Positions 4,743 through 10,926 of a DNA stretch of 10,926 bases are shown here, in pieces. The position numbers were made by a program, and so were the translations under genes. The DNA comes from Phytoactinopolyspora endophytica (GTDB lineage Bacteria; Actinomycetota; Actinomycetes; Jiangellales; Jiangellaceae), in assembly GCF_004138495.1 (NCBI RefSeq), contig NZ_ML142865.1:92086-103011 (forward strand), in the 5' to 3' direction. The notes beneath the pieces are model-generated. The model had not been told where the DNA came from and made no database searches. It was given only the letters and a program-made list of their open reading frames with translations. Each line of letters opens with the position of its first letter. Position 1 is the first letter of the stretch.

Positions 4743-7370
4743 TCATGATTCATCCTTCTCAGACTGCCCGCGGAGCCATCCGTTCCGCAGTGCTGAGAGT
4801 GTGGCACGAGCTTCCTCTGGGGAACGAGACAGATTAGCGCTTTCGCCTGAATTCGCGTTCGGCGGCGGAGGCGGTGGGCTGTTCCGTAGCTCAGGGCGGA
4901 GGCTGGCCTTGCGGACCCGGCGCGGCAGTTCGTCCAGCTCTCCATCCGCTGGTGGCTCCGCAACAGACGTCTGCGCCACGTGGTTGGGTTCGTGCGCAGG
5001 CCGGTCAGGCTGTGCACCCGTCCCGGACACGTGGTTGACGTTCGGTGCCGGATATCCTGACGGACCTGCATGATTCGGCTGGGCGACATGGTTGGGCGGC
5101 GCCACCGGATCGGGTGGCATGGTCTTCTCGGCCGGCGAAGGCTGGTCGGCCGGTGGTGTCCTCGGTGCCGGCAGCGCGCCGACGGCGGCGAGCTGCGTCT
5201 GCTCGATGGTGACCGTAGCCTCCGGCCGCTGCAGGCCTTCGGGGGCCGGCGCGGTCCGATCGAGCAGGTGGTTGGGGACCAGCACGATGGCCGTGACACC
5301 ACCGTATGCGGAGCGCTGCAGCGTGACCTCCACATTGTGCCGGCGCGAGAGCCGGTTGACGACGAACAGGCCGAGCTGGTCGGCTTCCAGGAGGTCGACC
5401 TGGTCGGTCTCCCTGATCCTGCGGTTCGCGTCCTCCATGGCCTGTTTGCTCATCCCGAGGCCGCGGTCCTCGATCTCCAGCGCGAGGCCGGTGCCGACGA
5501 GCTCGCCCCGGACGGTCGCGTGGGTATGCGGCGGCGAGAAGATGACGGCGTTCTCCACCAGCTCGGCGATCAGGTGGGTGAGGTCGGCGACGGCGGTACC
5601 GGAGATGCGGACCTCGGGCACCGCGGTGACCTCGACTCGGGTGAAGTCCTCTACCTCCGCGACAGCGGCGCGCACGACGTCCATCATAGGAACCGGGTTA
5701 CGCCATCCGCGCGCCGGCGCCACGCCAGAGAGGATGATCAGGCTCTCCGCTTGCCGGCGCATGCGAGTGGTGAGGTGGTCGAGCCTGAACAGGTCCTCGA
5801 GCTGGTCCGGGTCCTCGATCCGGCGTTCCATGTTGTCCAGCAGAGAGAGCTGCCGGTGCAGCAGCACCTGGCTCCGGCGGGCGAGATAGACGTACACGCC
5901 GGAAATCCCCTTGAGGACATCGGACCGTTCGATGGCGGCCTGTACGGCGGATCGGTGGACCGCGTTGAGCGCCTCCGCAACCTGGCTGATCTCGTCGTCG
6001 CGGAGCTCTACCTGCGGAGCCTCGGTCTCGAGATCGACCTTCTTGCCGGAGTTCAGCTTGCGCAATGTGGCCGGTAGCTTCCGGCGGGCCAAGTCCATCG
6101 CGGAGTTGTGCAGCCCGGCGAGCTCGACGACGAGGCCGCGGCCGATCAAGACCGAGATCAGCAGCGAGAGCATGACACCGACCAGCCCGATGAGGACCGC
6201 GATGCCGGACGTGCCGAGGACGTCGAAGCCGAAGAGGTTCGCGTCCTGGGCAGCGATCGTGGTGACCCGGGCCTGGCCCGCGGCCAGCTGGTCTTGCACC
6301 GTGCGTGAGTCCTCGACCCATTCGTCCTGTGACACCGCGCCGACGATGGTGTAGCCGGCTTGAGAGAGCAAGATGTCGTCTTGCAGGCTCAGCAGATCCT
6401 GGTACGCGTCACTGTTCAGAATGTCGCGGTAGGCCTCTTCAGCCGACGGGCGTGGGTCGTCGATCTCGGTCCAGAGCATGGCCCGGGAGTTCTGGATCGC
6501 TTCGGTGAGCGACGCGTACTGGGCCTGGGTCATGACCTCGGCATCGTAGGCCGCCAGCATGACGGCGTCCTGCTGAGCCACCATCTCCCGGGCGAGCGAG
6601 AGCTCCAGCACCACCCGGGGATCGAAGTCCACGCCGGGTGCGTCCATCTGGGTGAGTACACCGGTGACGTCGAAGGCGTTGCCGATCGTCTCCGAGTAGG
6701 CGTCGAACGCCACCAGCCAGCTCACCTGGCCGTCGACGATCGCCTGCCGGACCGACGGCAGATAGTCGGCCGTGGCGACCAGGGAATCGATACGCCCGGG
6801 GAGCCGCTGGTCGAGCTCCGCCGCGTCGGTGCTGCTGTCGGTGATCCCGGAGCTCAAGGCGGCGACGGCATCGTCCGTCTGCTGCCCAGCCGCTTCCAGC
6901 GCTTCCGTCCCTTCGTCTGGAATCGTCAGGTACCTGGCCGCGGCGACCCGTTCGGCTTGGACCGCCGTGACGTAATCGTTGATGGGCGTGAGCAGAGTGT
7001 CGTTGACGTCCTTGAGCTGCTGGAGCTCCGACACGTTCTGGGCTGTCGTGACGGTGGCGAACCCCCACAGGGCCATCAACGACATGACCGGGACCATGAG
7101 CACCATGACGATCTTGGCGCGGATGGACCGGGGGCCTCGGGAACCGGATGGTTTGTCCCGGCCCATCGCCATTCGCCGGGAGGCGTGCCGTCCGGACCGA
7201 GGTGTCCCCTCCTCGTCTCCCGCCGTCACCTGGTCGTCGTGCGAATCTGCGTCGCTCTGCTCGGCAGTCTCGCTCTCACCGGGTAACTCGTCGCTTGGCT
7301 GAGCGCCATCGCCACGGGCCTGGCCGTTGCCACCATGCTGGTCGTACGCCTCGTCCTGGCGTTCAGTCAT
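4743..7370 (-). CDS. cvnA: Conservon sensor CvnA: NIT-domain membrane histidine-kinase-like ATPase
   Basis: This 875-residue protein is the membrane sensor of the conservon. Residues 1–84 are an acidic, probably cytoplasmic extension. TM1 is about 86–108. The extracytoplasmic domain 110–383 is mostly helical, with a NIT-like signature ('AVQAERVAAARYL', 'TDDAVAAL'). TM2 is 387–410 and the HAMP linker about 411–475. A DHp-like helix contains 'LDHLTTRMRRQAESL' with His532. The HATPase domain (590–700) has the N box 'ELVENAVIFSPP' (Asn607), G1 'DRGLGM' (Asp635) and G2 'DQLGLFVVNRL'. A Pro-rich tail (701–814) carries four NH[VA] repeats, then two conserved terminal motifs, 815–829 and 848–868. NIT domains are predicted nitrate/nitrite sensors; the actual ligand here is unknown. 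GAGG lies 7 bases before the ATG at 7370. Whether it autophosphorylates cannot be told. Confidence 0.9.
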   Translation of the reverse strand: MTERQDEAYDQHGGNGQARGDGAQPSDELPGESETAEQSDADSHDDQVTAGDEEGTPRSGRHASRRMAMGRDKPSGSRGPRSIRAKIVMVLMVPVMSLMALWGFATVTTAQNVSELQQLKDVNDTLLTPINDYVTAVQAERVAAARYLTIPDEGTEALEAAGQQTDDAVAALSSGITDSSTDAAELDQRLPGRIDSLVATADYLPSVRQAIVDGQVSWLVAFDAYSETIGNAFDVTGVLTQMDAPGVDFDPRVVLELSLAREMVAQQDAVMLAAYDAEVMTQAQYASLTEAIQNSRAMLWTEIDDPRPSAEEAYRDILNSDAYQDLLSLQDDILLSQAGYTIVGAVSQDEWVEDSRTVQDQLAAGQARVTTIAAQDANLFGFDVLGTSGIAVLIGLVGVMLSLLISVLIGRGLVVELAGLHNSAMDLARRKLPATLRKLNSGKKVDLETEAPQVELRDDEISQVAEALNAVHRSAVQAAIERSDVLKGISGVYVYLARRSQVLLHRQLSLLDNMERRIEDPDQLEDLFRLDHLTTRMRRQAESLIILSGVAPARGWRNPVPMMDVVRAAVAEVEDFTRVEVTAVPEVRISGTAVADLTHLIAELVENAVIFSPPHTHATVRGELVGTGLALEIEDRGLGMSKQAMEDANRRIRETDQVDLLEADQLGLFVVNRLSRRHNVEVTLQRSAYGGVTAIVLVPNHLLDRTAPAPEGLQRPEATVTIEQTQLAAVGALPAPRTPPADQPSPAEKTMPPDPVAPPNHVAQPNHAGPSGYPAPNVNHVSGTGAQPDRPAHEPNHVAQTSVAEPPADGELDELPRRVRKASLRPELRNSPPPPPPNANSGESANLSRSPEEARATLSALRNGWLRGQSEKDES

Positions 7371-7389
7371 AAGTTGCCTCGTTCAGTTG

Positions 7390-8169
7390 CTAGTTGGAAC
7401 CTCGGCCCTGTGCGGCCACGGGAGTGGTGGCAGCGGCAACCCCTCCGTGCCGGATGGGGGAGAGGGCGACGAAAGCCGAGCTCAGGAACAGGAATGAACC
7501 GAATACAACGATGAACGGGAAGATGAACTCTTCCGCACTCGCGCCAGGAAGGACCGACGTTCCGGGGGTGACATCCAACTGGAGGCCGATGAATCCCGTG
7601 TACTCCGCGGCGGTCGCCGCGAAGCCCATGAGCAGGGCTGCGAAGGCCGTGCCACGGAAGCTGGTCGTCAGGAACGCCACCATCAGCGCGAGGGTCGCCA
7701 CACCGACCGCGATGACCACGGATACCACCATCGGCACCGGGTCGTAACTCAGCGTGCCGTGGATCTCGGCGGCGAACATCCCGACGATGTGCATGCCGGC
7801 GATGCCGATACCGACGAGGATGCCGCCGAGCACGACGCCCCGGGTCCGCGACCTGTCTCGGCCGACGGCGAAGACGCCTGCTGTCACCACCACGACGGCC
7901 ACGAGCAGGCTGAGCAACGTGAGTGGTATGTCGAAACGGACCGGCGTCCCATCGACGCCGAAGCCGAGGATCGCGATGAGATGCATGGTCCAGATGCCGG
8001 AGCCGATGGCCACAGCTGCCGTCAAGAGCCACCGGTAGGCGGTTGCTCCACGGCTGTCGAGGGCTCGCACCAGGCATCGAAAGCCCAGGCCAGCGCCGAC
8101 ACACGCCATGACGAACGCCACGATCGCGGTCACGGGGCCGTATTGAAAGAAATCGTCCAGTTGCTCCAC
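7390..8169 (-). CDS. Seven-transmembrane MHYT-domain sensor protein, stand-alone
   Basis: This 259-residue integral membrane protein has about seven hydrophobic helices (roughly 12–32, 45–66, 82–102, 112–135, 147–168, 175–195, 216–236). It carries the MHYT motif repeats: M62-H63-L-I in 'GSGIWTMHLIAILGF', M126-H127-I-V-G-M in 'GIAGMHIVGM', and a degenerate third copy 'AAEYTGF' (187–193) where Met–His is replaced by Ala–Glu. MHYT domains are predicted to bind copper or another metal through these Met and His residues and to sense O2, CO or NO. There is no GGDEF, EAL or kinase output domain; the C-terminus ends in a short polar tail. The start is GTG at 8169, with AAAGGG 6 bases upstream. It ends 19 bases before cvnA, so it is probably the first gene of the conservon operon and may pass its signal to CvnA. 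Confidence 0.85.
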   Translation of the reverse strand: MEQLDDFFQYGPVTAIVAFVMACVGAGLGFRCLVRALDSRGATAYRWLLTAAVAIGSGIWTMHLIAILGFGVDGTPVRFDIPLTLLSLLVAVVVVTAGVFAVGRDRSRTRGVVLGGILVGIGIAGMHIVGMFAAEIHGTLSYDPVPMVVSVVIAVGVATLALMVAFLTTSFRGTAFAALLMGFAATAAEYTGFIGLQLDVTPGTSVLPGASAEEFIFPFIVVFGSFLFLSSAFVALSPIRHGGVAAATTPVAAQGRGSN

Positions 8170-8213
8170 GCGCAGCCCTTTACCTAGCGAACCCCCGTGC
8201 TTTAGCCGGACAC

Positions 8214-8242
8214 ACTATGACAAATCCGCCGGTCACGATCAA
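8214..8242 (-). promoter_or_regulatory. Candidate promoter of the MHYT–conservon operon
   Basis: Read on the − strand, TTGATC (8242–8237) and CATAGT (8219–8214) are separated by 17 bases. Each matches the housekeeping consensus at four of six positions, including TTGA of the −35 and the A2/T6 of the −10. Transcription would start near 8207, leaving a leader of about 38 bases before the GTG at 8169. It is the only reasonable promoter I find close to this start. Confidence 0.45.
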
Positions 8243-8367
8243 GGTCTAGGCGAAGATTCTTCGGTCTTGCGTGTGTGCTAGACAGGATCCGGCGAACGGG
8301 GGCGCCGGTCCACTGTGAGCAGGCTAACCGTGTTTCGTGATCTTGGGGGTAGCGGGCCAATCGATGG

Positions 8368-8399
8368 TTGACACCGGCAGATGGCCGCCCTAGTGTCAA
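8368..8399 (+). promoter_or_regulatory. Candidate promoter of the ABC importer, framed by an inverted repeat
   Basis: A perfect −35 TTGACA (8368–8373) is followed after 17 bases by TAGTGT (8391–8396), a T-A-n-n-n-T −10. The same two elements are embedded in an exact inverted repeat, TTGACAC (8368–8374) and GTGTCAA (8393–8399), with an 18-base spacer. As the start site would be near 8403, the repeat is not transcribed and so is better explained as an operator, or as coincidence from the −35 sequence. GTCAAA also recurs at 8395–8400 and 8410–8415. Confidence 0.55.
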
Positions 8400-8463
8400 A
8401 CGTTCTGGGGTCAAATCGGACGTTTTTTCCACTATTGCGAAATTCTGGTTTACCTGCGCCAAC

Positions 8464-8470
8464 AAGGAGG
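8464..8470 (+). promoter_or_regulatory. Strong ribosome-binding site of the substrate-binding protein gene
   Basis: AAGGAGG is close to a full anti-Shine–Dalgarno match and stands 4 bases before the GTG at 8475. It fixes that start and suggests high translation, as is common for importer binding proteins. Confidence 0.8.
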
Positions 8471-8474
8471 TTAA

Positions 8475-9677
8475 GTGTCTCGTTCTGCGCGGTTACGAAC
8501 GGCGCTCGCGGGCAGTGCAGCGGTCTTGATGCTCGTTGCTGCCTGCGGGTCTGACGACGATGACTCTTCCGACACCGATACGTCGGCGCAGGAAGACAAC
8601 GACGATGGTGAGGACGGCGGTGAGGACGGGGAGGAAGAACTTCCTGAACTGACCGAGCTGACCGAGGTGACCGTCGGCTATGTGTCGGCGGTCGACCAGA
8701 TGGGTGCCGCCATCGCATTGGATATCGGCTTCTACGACGAGCTCAACCTGGATGTCACTCTGGCGCAGCCGTTCCCCACCGGCGTGGACGCGCTCAACGC
8801 CCTGGACGCCGGCGACGTCGACTTCGTTCAGGTGGGAACCCCGAGCATCGGTGCGGTGCTCGAAGGGATGGATCTCGTCTATCTGGGCAACTACTCCGGA
8901 AGCTCCAGCCAGCTCGGCATCGACGAGACGATGGCCATGGTGGCCACGGCTGAGTCCGAGATCGACCCCGATGACATGTCGACACTCGCCGGCCGGAGCA
9001 TCGGCGTGTCGATCGGCTCGATCAACCACATGTACCTGCTCGGCATCTTGGAAGAGGCCGGCATGTCACCGGACGATGTCGACATCGTGAACACTCCTCC
9101 GCCGGAGATGGCGGTGGCGATGGAGACCGGCAGCCTGGACGCGGCCATCGCGTGGGACCCGTGGCCGATCACGATCCGGGAAGAGGTGGACGGCGTTACC
9201 GAGGTGGTCCGCGGTGGCGGCTACATCGCCTACATTGGCTACATCGTCTCTACCCGGGAGTACGCTGAGAGCAACCCGGAGACGGTCGAGGCCATGCTGA
9301 CCGCGCGCGCCGCCGCCGACCACTGGATGCGGGAGAACCCCGGCGAAGCGGCCGACGTCACCACGCGGTGGGTGCCGGACACCGAGATCGAGGTGGCCGA
9401 GGAAGCGATGGAGTACAACATCATCCAGCTCGACCCGAGGTTCTCGGCATGTAACTACCTGGCGCTGGACACGACCATCGAGTTGTTCAACGACATGGGG
9501 ACCATTGAGGACAGCTACGACGTCAATGATCACTTCATGCCGGGTCCGATCCTCAGCGTGATGGAGAACTATCCCGAGCTCTTCGACGACCTGCCGGAGA
9601 TCCCCGAGGAAGCACAGATCACTCCCGACTACACGTTCGCACGCAGCGAAGCCGAGAGTGCATGCCCCGAGGGCTGA
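8475..9677 (+). CDS. ABC importer substrate-binding lipoprotein, NitT/TauT (NMT1-like) family
   Basis: This 400-residue binding protein is tethered outside the membrane by a lipid on Cys24 ('LVAACGS' lipobox after a hydrophobic segment 10–23). Residues 25–60 are an extremely acidic Asp/Glu/Ser linker. The binding domain begins near 'VTVGYVSAVDQMGAAIALDIGFYDE', broken here at 65–73 and 74–88, typical of the SsuA/TauA/NMT1 family. Further family marks are 'ALNALDAGDVDFVQVGTPS', the 'LAGRSIGVSIGS' strand, 'GSLDAAIAWDPWP' with Trp227 and Trp230 at the usual ligand-pocket region, and 'VEAMLTARAAADHWMRENP'. Family substrates include sulfonates, taurine, nitrate, thiamine precursors and aromatic acids; none can be chosen from the sequence. 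The following permease starts one base after the stop codon, so the genes form one operon. Confidence 0.9.
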   Translation: MSRSARLRTALAGSAAVLMLVAACGSDDDDSSDTDTSAQEDNDDGEDGGEDGEEELPELTELTEVTVGYVSAVDQMGAAIALDIGFYDELNLDVTLAQPFPTGVDALNALDAGDVDFVQVGTPSIGAVLEGMDLVYLGNYSGSSSQLGIDETMAMVATAESEIDPDDMSTLAGRSIGVSIGSINHMYLLGILEEAGMSPDDVDIVNTPPPEMAVAMETGSLDAAIAWDPWPITIREEVDGVTEVVRGGGYIAYIGYIVSTREYAESNPETVEAMLTARAAADHWMRENPGEAADVTTRWVPDTEIEVAEEAMEYNIIQLDPRFSACNYLALDTTIELFNDMGTIEDSYDVNDHFMPGPILSVMENYPELFDDLPEIPEEAQITPDYTFARSEAESACPEG

Positions 9678-9678
9678 C

Positions 9679-10530
9679 ATGACCTTGCGACCGGCCGTCC
9701 CTGCGAGGACGTCCACGAGAACGGCGCCGCCGACAGCCGTGCGGGGCGGGCAACTGTCCCGCCGGCTGAAGGCGGCCTTCTGGTTCGTCGTGCCGTTCGT
9801 GGTGCTCATCGTGATCTGGGCGGTCGTCGTGGAGGTGTCCGGCGTCGAACGACGGACCTTCCCTCAAGTCACCGACGTGGCCCGTGCGTTCGGTGACATG
9901 TGGTCGAGCGGCGAGCTGTTCACCCATGCCGGGGCCAGCCTGGGCCGGATGGGGCTGGGTGTGGTCGCCGCGCTGCTGACCGGCATCCCGTTCGGAGTCC
10001 TGCTGGGGTCCAGCCGGGTGGCGGCGGCCTTCTTCACGCCGTTGCTCCGGTTCTCCGTGGCGCTCGCCGGGATCGCCTGGATACCGTTTGCCACCCTCTG
10101 GCTCGGCTACGGTGAGCGGGCGGTCATCTTCATCGTCTGGAACGCGATGTTCTTCGCGCTGGCCTACAACACGATGCTCGGCGTCCAGCGCATCCCAACC
10201 CAGCTGATCCGTGCCGCCCGGAGCATGGGCACACCGCGGCACCGGATGTTCGTCGAGGTGCTGCTGCCAGGGGCGCTGCCGAACATCGTCACCGGCCTGC
10301 GGGTCGGGCTCGGCTACGGCTGGCGAGGTCTGGTCGCGGCGGAGATCATCGCCGCCAGCGCCGGCCTCGGATATTCGATCTTCCTGGCTCAGAAGTTCTT
10401 CCGCACCGACGTCATCATCGCGTTCATGATCCTCATCGGGGTGCTGTGGCTGATCATCGATCGGGGCCTGCTGGCGCCGCTGGAACGGCGGACCGTCGAG
10501 CGGTGGGGTATGAAGGCGGTGAACGTGTAG
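9679..10530 (+). CDS. ABC importer permease, SsuC/TauC family
   Basis: This 283-residue inner-membrane permease belongs to the BPD_transp_1 fold. Hydrophobic helices lie at about 33–53, 92–110, 122–142, 147–167, 212–230 and 245–262. The cytoplasmic EAA loop that docks on the ATPase is seen in 'AARSMGTPRHRMFVEVLLPG' (179–198) and the following 'ALPNIVTGLRVGL', with Gly184 and the L-P pair as family landmarks. 'ALAGIAWIPFATLWLG' (128–143) is the usual SsuC-type helix. The frame is open from a GTG at 9658 inside the upstream gene, but ATG 9679 is preferred: GAGGG at 9669–9673 is 5 bases before it, and the start follows the previous stop by one base. A second permease begins immediately after its stop, so the transport channel is probably a heterodimer. 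Confidence 0.92.
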   Translation: MTLRPAVPARTSTRTAPPTAVRGGQLSRRLKAAFWFVVPFVVLIVIWAVVVEVSGVERRTFPQVTDVARAFGDMWSSGELFTHAGASLGRMGLGVVAALLTGIPFGVLLGSSRVAAAFFTPLLRFSVALAGIAWIPFATLWLGYGERAVIFIVWNAMFFALAYNTMLGVQRIPTQLIRAARSMGTPRHRMFVEVLLPGALPNIVTGLRVGLGYGWRGLVAAEIIAASAGLGYSIFLAQKFFRTDVIIAFMILIGVLWLIIDRGLLAPLERRTVERWGMKAVNV

Positions 10531-10926
10531 ATGGCGAATCTTACCGGATCGCAGTCCCAAGCCCGCCCGTCCGGGGCGGCCAGACGGAGGTACTGGCTGC
10601 GGCGCGCCGGTGACAGCCGCCTGGTGCGCACGTTCGGCCCGTTCGTGCCGGTCCTCTTGGTGTGGTGGCTCGTGGCAGAACTCGAGCTGTTCTCGACGGC
10701 GTTCTTCGTCGGCCCGGGCACCGTGATCGCTGAGTTCGACGAGATGATCCGGAAGGGCATCCTGCCCGCCTACCTGAGCGACTCGCTGGAACGGCTCTGG
10801 TTCGGCGTCCTGTTCGGGCTGCTGATCGGGATCCCCGCCGGGTTCCTCGTAGCGATGTCACGGTGGGCGCGGAGGCTTACCTGGCCGCTGCTCATGTTCT
10901 TCCAGGCTATCGCCGATATCGCCTGG
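10531..10926 (+). CDS. Second ABC importer permease, SsuC/TauC family, 3'-truncated by window end
   Basis: The first 132 residues of a second permease are present; the frame is open to the right edge. ATG at 10531 directly abuts the TAG of the preceding permease. AAGGCGG at 10513–10519 is a distant, weak ribosome-binding site, so translation is probably coupled. A polar N-terminus (1–34) with several Arg is followed by TM1 (about 36–54, 'FVPVLLVWWLVAELELF'), the periplasmic 'FFVGPGTVIAEFDEMI', and 'LSDSLERLWFGVLFGLLIGIP' split at 82–90 and 91–102. The last residues, 'FFQAIADIAW', begin the helix equivalent to 'ALAGIAWIPF' of the first permease. The two permeases share layout but little sequence, so this is a paralogue pair rather than a recent duplication. 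The ATP-binding subunit is expected beyond the window. Confidence 0.88.
   Translation, partial: MANLTGSQSQARPSGAARRRYWLRRAGDSRLVRTFGPFVPVLLVWWLVAELELFSTAFFVGPGTVIAEFDEMIRKGILPAYLSDSLERLWFGVLFGLLIGIPAGFLVAMSRWARRLTWPLLMFFQAIADIAW

Larger units (their letters stand above)
8170..8474. other. Divergent intergenic control region
   Basis: This 305-base gap between the divergent MHYT–conservon operon (−) and the ABC importer (+) holds no convincing gene; the short open frames through it show no recognisable domain. It contains a leftward promoter candidate (8214–8242), a rightward one (8368–8396) and an imperfect palindrome CGAAGATTCTTCG (8251–8263). It also has a 6-bp GC stem CCGGCG/CGCCGG (8289–8294 with 8303–8308) and a 72-base AT-richer leader before the importer. 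No known riboswitch is recognised in that leader. Confidence 0.6.

Noticed and set aside
5070-7286. Long + strand open frames (5070–6077, 6360–7286) opposite cvnA
   Set aside because: They are composition-driven shadows. The cvnA frame has membrane, HAMP and HATPase motifs over its whole length.
8251-8263. Palindrome CGAAGATTCTTCG as a defined operator
   Set aside because: It is a short odd-length palindrome without a second copy nearby and does not fit a regulator consensus I can name; it lies just upstream of the leftward −35, so it is only noted.
8202-8718. Short − strand frames in the divergent region as small genes
   Set aside because: They show no domain and no good start signal, and they run through the promoter candidates and into the opposite strand of the binding protein gene.
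9619-10560. A 313-residue − strand frame across the importer permease
   Set aside because: It is His/Asp/Arg-rich without a domain, and lies fully opposite a clear permease gene.

Overview
The window is high-GC DNA with dense, coding-biased reading frames, GTG starts and short intergenic gaps. It carries the rimI–tsaD pair and a complete 'conservon' (cvnABCD), a gene cluster characteristic of Actinobacteria. An actinomycete is therefore well supported. A narrower guess (a filamentous soil or halotolerant lineage) rests only on the conservon and the acidic linker of one lipoprotein, and is inference. I see no rRNA, tRNA, CRISPR array, insertion sequence or phage gene.

Layout. (1) Bases 1–1417, + strand: the C-terminal part of the ribosomal-protein acetyltransferase RimI, then TsaD, the catalytic subunit for tRNA t6A synthesis. 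They are separated by a long inverted repeat and a possible leaderless promoter. (2) 1524–3218, +: a secreted lipoprotein glycoside hydrolase of family GH3 with the motifs of beta-N-acetylglucosaminidases. Its stop codon lies inside a hairpin that separates it from a convergent operon. (3) 8169–3280, − strand: a tight five-gene operon. In transcription order it encodes a seven-helix MHYT-domain membrane protein, CvnA (NIT-type sensor, HAMP and HATPase), CvnB (Roadblock/LC7), CvnC (DUF742) and CvnD (Ras/MglA-like GTPase). (4) 8170–8474: a 305-bp divergent regulatory region with a good candidate promoter for each side. The rightward one is framed by an inverted repeat. (5) 8475–10926, +: a NitT/TauT-type ABC importer made of a lipoprotein substrate-binding protein, one complete permease and a second, different permease cut by the window end.

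How the parts may work together. The conservon looks like a membrane-anchored switch. CvnA senses outside the membrane, CvnB (MglB-like) and CvnC are adaptors, and CvnD is the GTPase output. The unusual element is the stand-alone MHYT protein as first gene of that operon. MHYT domains are predicted metal-dependent sensors of diatomic gases, and the NIT domain of CvnA is a predicted nitrate/nitrite sensor. The operon could thus pair two nitrogen-oxide or redox sensors on one GTPase. The divergent importer shares the intergenic control region and may be a target or co-regulated partner, but its substrate cannot be read from the sequence.
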